Positions 21,181 through 30,407 of a stretch of 64,000 bases of DNA are shown here, one piece after another. Origin of the DNA: a bacterium (GTDB lineage: Bacteria > Spirochaetota > Spirochaetia > Treponematales > Rectinemataceae); contig JAJXZP010000224.1 of NCBI GenBank assembly GCA_021779995.1, positions 30,418-94,417 of the forward strand, in the 5' to 3' direction. Made by a program: the position numbers and the translations under genes. Below the pieces are notes generated by a model, which did not search any database, was not told where the DNA came from, and saw nothing but the letters and a program-made list of their open reading frames with translations. Numbering within the stretch: the first letter of the stretch is position 1; the number at the start of each line of letters is the position of its first letter.

Positions 21181-21210
21181 CGGAAGGCTTTCAACTCCGT
21201 TCGCAAGTAG
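21181..21210 (+). pseudogene. Vestigial diverged copy of the enolase C-terminal codons (RKAFNSVRK*)
   Basis: eno ends KKAFYSVRK*; 9-38 nt after its stop, in another frame, the DNA reads R K A F N S V R K stop. Confidence 0.65.
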
Positions 21211-21232
21211 CTGACTTTCGAGTCGCTCGATG

Positions 21233-21263
21233 AAGCCGCCCCGGCATGACGGGGCGGCTTTTT
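21233..21263 (+). terminator. Intrinsic terminator downstream of eno
   Basis: GCCGCCCCG-GCATGA-CGGGGCGGC-TTTTT: perfect 9-bp stem and T-run. Confidence 0.92.
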
Positions 21264-21580
21264 ATCGATATGGACCCAAACGCCGCGCGGCGTGTCCGAC
21301 GCAAGAAACGCTCATACATTCGTCACGCGGTATCGGCTGAGACAGCCTGATGCCACAATGATCGGCAGCTTGGATTGCAGGAGTGGGGGTAGCGAAGGCC
21401 ACCGCAGCCGCGCAGCGGCGAGGAGGCCGGAGCGAGGGGGAGCCGCGGCAAGCACAGCCATGGTCCTTGAATTGCGGCAGCCCGCGCATGATGCCTGCAT
21501 CCTTGGCCCAGGGGGCCGCGCGGGCGGCTGCGATGGTGGGCCGCGCTCCCCCTTTCCCTTTTTAGACGGCGCACTGTGCG

Positions 21581-22513
21581 CTAATTCGGCGCGCCGCCGC
21601 TCCGGGAAGGCGCGACTCGGGGCGAAAGCGCGGAGTCCAGCGCCAGGCCCGCGAGGAGGACGGCCGTGCCGAGGAGCTTCCACAGGTCGAGGGAGCCCCG
21701 GGCGGCGAGGTCGAGGAGGATGCCGGCGAGGGCCTGGCCGCCGAAGATGAGTATGGTGGCGGAGAAGACGGCCATGCGCGGGAAGACGAAGCTCATGGCC
21801 GTCACCACGGCGACGCCCATGAGGCCGCCGCCGAAGGCGAGGATGGGGCCGGCGGCCTCGACCGCGCTGACGGCGGGGGCGGCCGCGGGCCTCAGGGCGG
21901 CGACGATGAGGAGGGTGGTGGCGAGGCCCGCGATGTAGTTGACGCGGGTGCTCCGGAGGAGGCCCTTCCTGCGGCCGAGCTCGGCGTTGAGGACCGAGGA
22001 GAGGCCGACGAAGACTCCCGAGGCGAGGGCGGCGAGTTTGGCGAGGGCCTCCGAGCGCCAGCTTCCCGCCATGAGGGCGATCCCGGCGAAGGCCAGGGCG
22101 ATGCCGGGGATGCGGCGGAGGGCGAGGGGATATTTCGGCCGCCCGAGGAGTCCGGTCGCGTCCGCGGCGAGCGAGAAGGCTGTCTGGCCGAAGAGGGCGA
22201 GGGAGACGGCGAGGGAGGCTCCCAGGGCCGCGAAGGCGTAGTTGCTCGCGAAGACGGTGCCGACGCCGACGAAGCCGCCGAGGTAGTAGACGAAGGGCGC
22301 CCGTCCCAATCGCGGCTTCTCCCGCCTGGCGAGGAGGATGAGCGAGACGGCCGAGAGCCCGACGCAATGGATGACGAGCGTGGCGGTGAGGTTGCCGACA
22401 TGCGCCGCGAGGCGGCTGTTGAGGAGGTTCGCGAGCGTGATGACGATGCCGCTCAGGGGCGCGATGCCATAGGCGGCCAGGCTTTCTTTTCGCACGGGCC
22501 GAGTATTCCACAA
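21581..22513 (-). CDS. DMT-type (DUF606/YdcZ-like) transporter
   Basis: Polytopic hydrophobic protein; SGIVITLANLLNSRLAAHVGNLTATLVIHCVGLSAVSLILL; start codon uncertain. Confidence 0.7.
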   Translation of the reverse strand: MWNTRPVRKESLAAYGIAPLSGIVITLANLLNSRLAAHVGNLTATLVIHCVGLSAVSLILLARREKPRLGRAPFVYYLGGFVGVGTVFASNYAFAALGASLAVSLALFGQTAFSLAADATGLLGRPKYPLALRRIPGIALAFAGIALMAGSWRSEALAKLAALASGVFVGLSSVLNAELGRRKGLLRSTRVNYIAGLATTLLIVAALRPAAAPAVSAVEAAGPILAFGGGLMGVAVVTAMSFVFPRMAVFSATILIFGGQALAGILLDLAARGSLDLWKLLGTAVLLAGLALDSALSPRVAPSRSGGAPN

Positions 22514-22536
22514 AGCTCGAAGATGCTATAGGACAT

Positions 22537-23268
22537 ATGTCGTATCCGAAGCCGAGGGGGCGCGACGTGGACTTGGTGGCGAACTTCGTTCGGCGCTACG
22601 AGCTGGACAGCCTCATCTCTCCCGACCTGCTCGAGGCGCTCACTCCCCTGCGCAGGATGCCGGGGGAGTTCATCATCGGATCGGGCGAACCGGTGCGGAG
22701 TCTCTTCTTCCTCGTCGAGGGGCGCGCCAAGGCCTACCGCGTCCTGGAGAACGGGCAGAGCATCCTGGCCGCCTTCTTCGGGCCGCTCGACGTGCTGGGG
22801 GAAGTAGAGCTCTTCTCGTCCCCGCGCTACGCGCTGAGCGTCGTGGCCCTCGAGGAGAGCGTCTGCCTCGCGCTGCCGGTCGAGGCCGTCAAGAAGGCGG
22901 CCGAACGCAACAGCAGGCTCTTCATGTACCTCTGCGCTCGCCTGGGCGAGAAACTCGACGACAGGAACCTGGCGGAGTCGATCAACCTGCGCTATCCGGT
23001 GGAGAACCGCCTCGCGAGCTACCTCCTCGCATCCATGGACGGCGAGGGAAGCATCCTCGGGACGGACGACCTCGGCGAGCTCGCGGACTTCATCGGAGCG
23101 AGCTACCGCCAGCTGGGGCGCGTCGTGCGCCGCTTCCGCGGCGAGGGCATACTGGAGAAGGCGCGGGGGCGCATCCGCGTCCTCGACCGGGCCAAGCTCG
23201 CCCCCTACGCCCGCGACCTCTACCTCGGCACCGAGTGCAGGATCAGGCCGGAGGCGTTTGGGCCGTAA
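22537..23268 (+). CDS. Crp/Fnr-family transcriptional regulator
   Basis: cNMP-binding-like PGEFIIGSGEPVRSLFFLVEGRAKAYRVLENGQSILAAFFGPLDVLGEVELFS; HTH-like LADFIGASYRQLGRVVRRFRGEGIL. Confidence 0.88.
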   Translation: MSYPKPRGRDVDLVANFVRRYELDSLISPDLLEALTPLRRMPGEFIIGSGEPVRSLFFLVEGRAKAYRVLENGQSILAAFFGPLDVLGEVELFSSPRYALSVVALEESVCLALPVEAVKKAAERNSRLFMYLCARLGEKLDDRNLAESINLRYPVENRLASYLLASMDGEGSILGTDDLGELADFIGASYRQLGRVVRRFRGEGILEKARGRIRVLDRAKLAPYARDLYLGTECRIRPEAFGP

Positions 23269-23361
23269 GAGGGCGGGCGGGGTGGTACGGGCGCGGACGA
23301 TCTCGGAGCGGAATATATTCCGGGTTGGATTCTCCGCTCGGGATCCTCGTCTTTAGCACCT

Positions 23362-25269
23362 TCAGTCCTTCCCCAGCGCCTTGTTGATCGCGAGAAGGTC
23401 GAGGCTCTCCGCGTCCCAGCCGCCTGCCCACTCGACGAGGGAGGACTCGTCCTCGTCGCGCTCGTCTTCGGGTGTGGCGAGGGCTTCGAGAAGCTCCTCG
23501 TAGCCCGGGAAGCCGCCGCAGTCCTCGGGGGGCGAGGCGCGCTCGGCCTCGAGGCAGGAGGGCGCCACATCCTCGCCCGGGGTCGCTTTCCGGGTGGCGA
23601 CCACGACGAGTTCGTGCTCCCAATCGTCGCCGTAATCGTAGACGTACTCGATCTTGCTCCGGACGCGCAGGGAGAGTTCGTCGAGGCGGACCTCATGCTC
23701 GTCGATGAGCGGCTCGTAGTCGTCGGGCGAGGGCAGGCCGAAGGCCTTGTCGCGGAACCTGAAAAGGTGGAGGTGGGAGTCGGTCCAGCCGAAGGCGTCC
23801 TGGAGAATCGTATGGAGTTCGGCGAGGCTGCGGTTGCCGGGCACGACGAGGCGCCGCCTGATCGGCGGCTCGATGTCGGCGAGGCGCGCCTCGAAGGTGT
23901 ACAGCTTTTGGGAGCTCGGGCGCGAGGCGCGCTTTCCTTTCGGCGTGCGGGCCTTCGCCGGGCTCTTCGCGCCGCCTCGCGCCTTGGAGGCCGAGGGCGA
24001 TGCCGAGGCGCGACGCCGCCGGCTTTTTCCGGCGAGAGTTCCCTCGATCGCGGCCATGAGTTCGCCAATCATCTCGCCGAGGGAGGGCAGCTGTTTCTCG
24101 AACCCGGAGAGATTGCCGGGCTCGGGCGACTGTCCTTTGCCGAGGTTCACGATGAACTCGCAGACCCCCTTCATCGCGGTCGAGAGGAGGGAGAACTCCT
24201 CCGTGTCGAGATCGGAGGGGGAGGACACGAGGTTCCCCATCCTCCGCATCCAGACGAGGAACAGCGCGTAGATGTCGAGCAGAGCCGAGCGGATCCGCGC
24301 GACATCGGGATTCTCGGCCGAGCGGTCCCAGGCTGCGGCGACGCCGTGGGCGAAGGCCCGCGCCTCGTCGAGAAGAGTGTCGAGTTTTTTCTTGGGCAGA
24401 CCGAGCTCGGAGGCTCCGATGAAGCAGCGGGCGAGGGCTTCCTCGACGCCTTCGCCGCGCCAAAGGGCGTCGCGGACGAAGGCGGCGATCTCGTCGGCAT
24501 CGAGGGCGAAGCCGAGAGCGGCGAGATCCCGCGAAAGGCCGTCCTCGTCGTCGCGCGACCGAGCGGGAGCGTCGGCGGACATGAGGAGCTCGGGGATGGA
24601 GACTCCGCTGCCCCACATGAAGACTCGGCCTCCGAATTCCTCGGCCTGGAGCGCCTTGCCATCGTTGAAGTATTCGGAGAAGGCGGCGGCCGGCTCCTCG
24701 CGGACCCAGGCCGGGGCGGACTCGAAGGTCGCTTCCATGAATGAGGAAGGCTCGACGGGGCGTCCGAGGCCGCGCATCGCGGCCTCGACCCCTTCGTCCA
24801 TGGCCGCGAACCAAGCCTTCCGCCTCTCCGGCGCGATGCTCGCCGCCTTGCGCGGGCGTACGAGGAAGCGGGAGCCTTCCGGGTCGGCGAGTTCGATATC
24901 GAGGTAGTCGCCCGCCGCAAGACCGGACTCGGCATAGAAAGCCTTCAGGTCAAAGACCCTGAGGCGGACGAGCGCGTCGCTCGCGCCGGCGGACGACAGT
25001 GCCTTCGCGTTGCTGCGCTCTTGCTCGATGAGCATGGAGAGCATCACTGTCTTGCCGAAGAAGGTGAAGTAGATGGCTACGTTCTTGAGCGAAAAAGGAA
25101 TGGAGCGCGACGCGAAGGCTTTCCCTTCCTCCGGCGCGAGCGCTATATCCCAGGGAGCGATTTCCGGGCCGCGGTAGGGCTCGAAGCGGTGGCCGGAGAT
25201 GAAGATACCGCGCTCCCGTTCGAGAGGGGTGATCTTCACCAGGAGACGGGAGCCCGGACTGAAGCGCAT
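23362..25269 (-). CDS. Large protein with a C-terminal plasmid pRiA4b ORF3-like domain
   Basis: KLYTFEARLADIEPPIRRRLVVPGNRSLAELHTILQDAFGWTDSHLHLFRF...VYDYGDDWEHELVV...CLEAERASPPEDCGGFPGYEELLEAL. N-terminal ~450 aa not recognised. Confidence 0.85.
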   Translation of the reverse strand: MRFSPGSRLLVKITPLERERGIFISGHRFEPYRGPEIAPWDIALAPEEGKAFASRSIPFSLKNVAIYFTFFGKTVMLSMLIEQERSNAKALSSAGASDALVRLRVFDLKAFYAESGLAAGDYLDIELADPEGSRFLVRPRKAASIAPERRKAWFAAMDEGVEAAMRGLGRPVEPSSFMEATFESAPAWVREEPAAAFSEYFNDGKALQAEEFGGRVFMWGSGVSIPELLMSADAPARSRDDEDGLSRDLAALGFALDADEIAAFVRDALWRGEGVEEALARCFIGASELGLPKKKLDTLLDEARAFAHGVAAAWDRSAENPDVARIRSALLDIYALFLVWMRRMGNLVSSPSDLDTEEFSLLSTAMKGVCEFIVNLGKGQSPEPGNLSGFEKQLPSLGEMIGELMAAIEGTLAGKSRRRRASASPSASKARGGAKSPAKARTPKGKRASRPSSQKLYTFEARLADIEPPIRRRLVVPGNRSLAELHTILQDAFGWTDSHLHLFRFRDKAFGLPSPDDYEPLIDEHEVRLDELSLRVRSKIEYVYDYGDDWEHELVVVATRKATPGEDVAPSCLEAERASPPEDCGGFPGYEELLEALATPEDERDEDESSLVEWAGGWDAESLDLLAINKALGKD

Positions 25270-25431
25270 GCGTCGTTCCTCCTGAGACCAGGGAGCTTAC
25301 CCAATTGGGCGTGGAATGGGTAGAGAGCGGCGGAGGCGGGGATTCGCGGAAAGCGTTTCGGCTTTCCCGGTTTCGACTCGCGCCCGGCTCGTCGATCGCT
25401 TGACCGAGGCGGTGGGCTCGGGAGCGCTCCT

Positions 25432-25646
25432 GGTTTATCCTCGAGCTGGCGCAGGGGATCTTCGTCGCCGACGGAGCCGAGCCGGCCATCGACCCCTACA
25501 TCGAGGTCCTGGCCTTCGAACGGCCGCCGGAGCTGAAGAAGCGGATCGCGGCCATTCTCTCAGAGGAGCTCGGCGGCGTGGCGGGGACGGCCGCCTTCCA
25601 CGACATGGCCGCGGGCGACTACTTCGAGGACGGGGAGCACGTGTAG
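25432..25646 (+). pseudogene. Orphan C-terminal coding remnant
   Basis: FILELAQGIFVADGAEPAIDPYIEVLAFERPPELKKRIAAILSEELGGVAGTAAFHDMAAGDYFEDGEHV* is protein-like, but a TGA lies a few codons upstream in frame and no start is available. Confidence 0.45.
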
Positions 25647-25824
25647 GGGGGGTATCGGCGCGTCGTAGAGGAGCTTCTCGCCGGTGGAGGAACCCCACCC
25701 TATGGTCGGCCGGCGCGATGAGGCTGGCCCGTCCTTCCGTCGGGAGCCGCTCGGTCAGGACTTTCGAGGAGCCGATGTGGAGGCGGAGCCGGCCGCGCAC
25801 GCGCCGCTCGATGCTGCGGGTTTC

Positions 25825-26403
25825 CTAGTCGTCGCCCTCGTCGGGGTTCCGGAAACGACGGTAGATGCGCAGGACGTTGGGGAGGAGTTCCTTGCGGGCG
25901 CGCGCTTCGGCCTCGGCCTTTTCCTGCTGCGTGGCGTCCGCCAAAAGTTCGTTGCTCGTCGTCGGGCTGGCGAGGATGAAAGCCGGAACGAGCAACAGCG
26001 AGAAATCCTCGTCCTTCCGGATCTCCTCGCCATAGAAGAGACTGGCGATGATGAAACCCCGGCACCATTCGGCGCAGAGAGTGTCGGGCTTGATCCTGTT
26101 CATGTATCTTCCGCCCATGTACGGCCTGAAGTCGCCGCTGTCGAGATCATCCTCGAGGGAATCGCAGAGCGCACGTATCGTTTCCTCGAGGTCCTCGAGA
26201 TCGATGCCGGCAGGCGGCTCGAAGTTCTCGGGATCGTCCACGAGGGGCAGCAGTGCCAGGTCATCGTCGATGTCGTCCAGTAGCGGAAGCGCGCAGGCCA
26301 GTCCGGCCGAGAAACCCTGCACGTAATCGAAGCGCCTGCCGTCGGAGCGGAAGCGCTTCAGCCAGGTCTCGATCTGCTCGATGTCCGCCATATCGAAGCT
26401 CAT
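25825..26403 (-). CDS. UPF0149/YecA-family protein
   Basis: IEQIETWLKRFRSDGRRFDYVQGFSAGLACAL...WCRGFIIASLFYGEEI... Confidence 0.75.
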   Translation of the reverse strand: MSFDMADIEQIETWLKRFRSDGRRFDYVQGFSAGLACALPLLDDIDDDLALLPLVDDPENFEPPAGIDLEDLEETIRALCDSLEDDLDSGDFRPYMGGRYMNRIKPDTLCAEWCRGFIIASLFYGEEIRKDEDFSLLLVPAFILASPTTSNELLADATQQEKAEAEARARKELLPNVLRIYRRFRNPDEGDD

Positions 26404-26517
26404 GGTCGGCTCCTTTGTCGTCCCGGATGGCCGGGTGGTCGCCGGACTATACCACGAGCCCCGTGCCCTTTCGAGGGGGCGCAGCGGCCGAGGCACCAGC
26501 CGCAAGGGGCGGCGAGC

Positions 26518-27267
26518 TTGACGACCTACCGCCTTCCTTTCCATGATCGAGCCATGCAGATTCTGCCAGGCCTCACCAGCACCAAAAGGGAGCGCATCGG
26601 AGCCTTCATCGCCGATCTTCGGCGCTCGGACGAGCGCCTCATAGCCCTCTTCCCGACCTGCCTCGACAAGGGCGAGCGCCGGGAGCTCTACCGCGAGCTC
26701 GAGTCGATCCCGGGACTCGGGATTCCGCACGTCCACGCGCGTGCCGACTGCGATCTCGAGGAGATGCGGTACCTGGAGCGGACCTTCGGGACCGAGGCCT
26801 TCAACATCCATCCGCGGCGCAGCGGCCACCCCTTCGCCGCAGACCTCGACGGTCTGGCGGGCCGGGTCTTCATCGAGAATGTCGAGGTGCCCGTGGAGGA
26901 CGCGGAGCTGGTGCCGGAGTCGCCGGCGGGCGGCCCGGCCTTCGGCGGTCTCTGCCCGGACTTCTCGCACCTGGAGAACGCGCGGCTGCATGACCGCGGC
27001 GCCTACGTCGAGACGACGATGCGGCAGCTCGGGCGCTTCCCGATCGGCTGCTGCCATCTCTCGGCCCTCAGGGTCGGCGTGCCGAACGCCTGGTCGGGTG
27101 AGTGGGACCACCACGCCTTCGCGGCCCTGACCGACTTCGACTACCTGGCCGCCTACCGCCGCTTCTTTCCGGCCTCCTGGGCCTCGCTCGAACTGGAGAA
27201 CTCATTCTCCGAGCAGCTGGAGGCCAGGGCCTACATCGTGGCGCTGCCGGCCGGCGGGGGGGACTAG
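26518..27267 (+). CDS. Hypothetical TIM-barrel-like protein
   Basis: GIPHVHARADCDLEEMRYLERTFGTEAFNIHP...FIENVEVPVED...GLCPDFSHLENARL; start may be 26554. Confidence 0.55.
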   Translation: MTTYRLPFHDRAMQILPGLTSTKRERIGAFIADLRRSDERLIALFPTCLDKGERRELYRELESIPGLGIPHVHARADCDLEEMRYLERTFGTEAFNIHPRRSGHPFAADLDGLAGRVFIENVEVPVEDAELVPESPAGGPAFGGLCPDFSHLENARLHDRGAYVETTMRQLGRFPIGCCHLSALRVGVPNAWSGEWDHHAFAALTDFDYLAAYRRFFPASWASLELENSFSEQLEARAYIVALPAGGGD

Positions 27268-27309
27268 GGCAGGGACCGCCCACGTCCCTGCCCCAATGGC
27301 CGACCCTGG

Positions 27310-28365
27310 TCAGCGGGCGGCGGCGCGCGCCTCGGCGCAGGCTTCCGAGAAGACGGCGGCGGCCTTCTCGACCCGGCCGCGGTCGACCCAGTAGTGGGTG
27401 ACGAAGCGGTACTCCCCATCGAAGGCCGGGCTGATGACGACGCCGCGTTTGCGCATGGCCGCGACGAGGGCCTCGTCGAAGGCCGCCGCGTTCCCCTCGG
27501 CCTTCACCCTGAAGAAGACCATGTTGATCTCGACGCTCCCGGCGTCGACCGCGACGCCGGGGACAGCGGCGAGGAGCCGGGCGAGGCGGCGCGCGTTCTC
27601 GTGGTCCTCGCCGAGGCGGCGGGTCATCTCGTCCAGGGCGATGCGACCCGCCGCGGCGAGGACGCCGGCCTGGCGCAGGCCGCCGCCCATGATCTTGCGC
27701 TTCTTGCGGGCGGCGTCGATGAAGCTCCGGGGCCCGGCCAGCATGGAGCCCACCGGGGCGCAGAGGCCCTTGGAGAGGCAGAACATCACCGAGTCGGCGC
27801 GCGCGGCTATGTCCGCCGCCTCGACGCCGAGGGCGGTCGCGGCGTTGAAGAGCCGCGCCCCGTCGAGGTGGACGGGAAGGCCGCGCGATTGGGCGACGTC
27901 GCGCACCGCGTCCATCGCGGCGAGGCTCACGACCCGGCCCGAGGAGTGGGCGTTCTCCAGGCAGATGAGCGAGGTGAGGGGATGGTGGATGTCCTCCTCC
28001 CGGATGCGGGCGCGGACCGCGGCGGGCTCGAGGACGCCCGAGGGCGCGTCGAGGGGCCTGGTCTGGATGCCGGCAATGACGGCCGCGCCGCCCGCCTCGT
28101 GCTGGATGATGTGGCACTGTTCGCCGAGGATGACCTCGCTGCCGCGGGGGCACCAGGTGAAGAGGGCGAGCTGGTTGCCGAAGGTGCCGGAGGGGACGAA
28201 GAGGGCGGCCTCCTTGCCGACGCGCGAGGCGGCGGCCGCCTCCAGCTCGTTGACGGTCGGGTCGTCGCCGTAGACGTCGTCGCCGACGGGAGCGGCGGCC
28301 ATGGCCTCGCGCATGGCCGGGGTGGGCCAGGTGACGGTATCGGATCTCAGGTCGATGTAGTTCAT
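27310..28365 (-). CDS. ltaE: Low-specificity L-threonine aldolase
   Basis: MNYIDLRSDTVTWPTPAMREAMAAAPVGDDVYGDDPTVNELE; GLPVHLDGARLFNAATALGV; FCLSKGLCAPVGSMLAG. Confidence 0.95.
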   Translation of the reverse strand: MNYIDLRSDTVTWPTPAMREAMAAAPVGDDVYGDDPTVNELEAAAASRVGKEAALFVPSGTFGNQLALFTWCPRGSEVILGEQCHIIQHEAGGAAVIAGIQTRPLDAPSGVLEPAAVRARIREEDIHHPLTSLICLENAHSSGRVVSLAAMDAVRDVAQSRGLPVHLDGARLFNAATALGVEAADIAARADSVMFCLSKGLCAPVGSMLAGPRSFIDAARKKRKIMGGGLRQAGVLAAAGRIALDEMTRRLGEDHENARRLARLLAAVPGVAVDAGSVEINMVFFRVKAEGNAAAFDEALVAAMRKRGVVISPAFDGEYRFVTHYWVDRGRVEKAAAVFSEACAEARAAAR

Positions 28366-28576
28366 GGGGCGAGTGTAGCCGCCCAGGGTAGCGGCGGCAA
28401 GGTCGAGCGGAGCGCTGCGCTCGGCCCCGCCGCCCATCGGCGCCGCCCGCCAGCGCCGCCCGCGGCGAGTGCTGCCGCTTCGTGCAGGCGCGGACGTAGC
28501 CTTGCCGCGCCCGCGACTCCTTGGGGATAATCAGCCGCGCGGCCCGCCCGATCGGACGGCGCGGCCCACACCGGCG

Positions 28577-29551
28577 CTATTCCAGCGTCTTCTCCCAGAA
28601 CATCGCCCCCGGCAGAGGGTTCTCGTAGTAGGGCTCGATGGCGCGAAAGCCGAGGCTGCGGTAGAGGGCGACCGCTCCCCCAAGGCGTTCGAGCGTATCG
28701 AGGCGCATGCGCCGGTAGCCCGCTTGCCTCGCCTCCTCGATGACCCGCTCGGCGAGGGCCCGGCCGAGTCCGTAGCCGCGGTATTCCGGCCGGACGAAGA
28801 GGCGCTTCATCTCGCAGCAATCCGCGTCCAGAGGCCTGAGGGCGACGCAGCCCGCCGGCTCGGCGTCGCCTTCCGCCCGGTCGCCTTCCGAGGCAGCGCC
28901 CTCGGCGACGGCACCTGCCCCGCGGAGATAGGCGAGGAAGAGAGCCCCCGCCGGCGGAGCGTAGGCGCCCGGGAGCTTCGCGAGCTCGTCCTCGAAGCCC
29001 TGGAAGCCGAGGTCGACACCGAGGAAGGCCGCGTACTCTCGCATGAGGACGCGGACCGTCGCGAGCTTCGTGCCCCTTCCCACGCGTACGATCAGAGGCG
29101 ACTGCGATGCGCGGCCTTCGAGGATGCGTTCCGCGGCCCGGAGATGATCCACGAGGGAGCGGAGCTTGGACTCGCGCAAGCCGGCCACGAGCGACTCGGC
29201 CTCGAGGTCGGAGGCTTCGTCGATGGATGCCGCCACCTCGCGCCCCCGGGGCGTGAGCTCGAGGAGGAGGACGCGCCCGTCCGCCTCGTCTTTCCGCGCA
29301 GCGATGAGTCCCTGCGCGGCGAGAGCCTTGACGATGCGGTTGAGATAGCCGCCATCGACCTTGAGCTCGGCGCGCAATCCACTCTGCGTATGCACGCCCC
29401 TACGGCCGATCTCGAAGAGGGTACGGGCTTCGGTGAGCGTGAGCCTCGTGTCGAATCGGTAGCGGGAGAGGAGGCCGAGCCTGTTCGTGTAGTAGCGGTT
29501 GAAGTGCCTGATCGACTTCACCGCCGCGGAGTGATCCTCGTTCTGCCGCAC
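28577..29551 (-). CDS. MarR-type regulator fused to a GNAT acetyltransferase
   Basis: [65 protein letters not shown] (MarR wHTH) then [55 protein letters not shown] (GNAT). Confidence 0.9.
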   Translation of the reverse strand: MRQNEDHSAAVKSIRHFNRYYTNRLGLLSRYRFDTRLTLTEARTLFEIGRRGVHTQSGLRAELKVDGGYLNRIVKALAAQGLIAARKDEADGRVLLLELTPRGREVAASIDEASDLEAESLVAGLRESKLRSLVDHLRAAERILEGRASQSPLIVRVGRGTKLATVRVLMREYAAFLGVDLGFQGFEDELAKLPGAYAPPAGALFLAYLRGAGAVAEGAASEGDRAEGDAEPAGCVALRPLDADCCEMKRLFVRPEYRGYGLGRALAERVIEEARQAGYRRMRLDTLERLGGAVALYRSLGFRAIEPYYENPLPGAMFWEKTLE

Positions 29552-29658
29552 GCCGACTCCTTGTCGTAGGGACAGTGTATCGGGTAAATATGCCTCAGTC
29601 AACCAAATCGGAGGCTCCGCCCTCCCTCGGCGTGCAGGTAAAGAGGGCTGCGTGCCGA

Positions 29659-30387
29659 CTATCGGGAAGATTCGCCGGGGCAGAGCTCGGCGAGCGGGCA
29701 GGCCTCGCAGCGCGGCGCGCCTGCGGGGCAGAACTCCCTGCCGAGGCGTATGAGATTGACGTGGAGAGACAAGGCGTCGTCGACAGTTCTCGCGAGGCCC
29801 TGGATGAGGTCGGCCCCGCGCTCGGAGGGCGCGTCGCCGGGAAGCTCGTGCCATCCCAGGCGGCGGGTCACGCGCCAGATGTGGGCGTCGACGGCGAAGG
29901 CCGCGCGTCCGAGGCCGAAGGAGAGGACGCAACGCGCCACCTTGAGGCCGACGCCCGGCAGGGAGCGGAGGAAAGACTCGGTATCCTCGTCGCTCCAGGC
30001 CCGCAGGGCCTCGAGGCTGACCGAGCCGAAGCGCTTTTCGATGGCGGCGAGGGAGGCCTTGAGATTCGCCGCCCGCGTGCGAAAGAGTCCCGCGGGCCTC
30101 AGGCATTCGCCGAGGTAGTCGGGCGGGGCCTCGGCGACCGCCTCCCAGCTCGGGTAGCGCGAGCGGAGAGCCGCGTAGGCGGCGTCGCAGTTCTCGACGG
30201 TGGTGCGGGTGCTCAAGAGAAACCAGATGAGCTGGTCGAGGACGGGGAGTGAGCTTTCGTCGGGGTAGTTCCCGTAGCGGGCTTCGAGGATGGCGGCGAT
30301 CCGCGCGATATTCCCGGAGAGAGGCGATTTCCGGCGATCGGCCGAAGCGGGTTCGGGCGCAGGGAGTTCGGCGTGCGGCCTTTCCAA
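29659..30387 (-). CDS. nth: Endonuclease III-family DNA glycosylase/AP lyase
   Basis: [60 protein letters not shown] (HhH and catalytic Asp); C-x6-C-x2-C-x5-C Fe-S loop [17 protein letters not shown]. Confidence 0.92.
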   Translation of the reverse strand: MERPHAELPAPEPASADRRKSPLSGNIARIAAILEARYGNYPDESSLPVLDQLIWFLLSTRTTVENCDAAYAALRSRYPSWEAVAEAPPDYLGECLRPAGLFRTRAANLKASLAAIEKRFGSVSLEALRAWSDEDTESFLRSLPGVGLKVARCVLSFGLGRAAFAVDAHIWRVTRRLGWHELPGDAPSERGADLIQGLARTVDDALSLHVNLIRLGREFCPAGAPRCEACPLAELCPGESSR

Positions 30388-30407
30388 TTGGGTATCTCCT
30401 TTGGCGC

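Noticed and set aside
23362-23900. Mobile element call from pRiA4b ORF3 / 'TnpR'-style family naming
   Set aside because: The domain is widespread outside mobile DNA and there is no transposase, inverted repeat or target duplication nearby.
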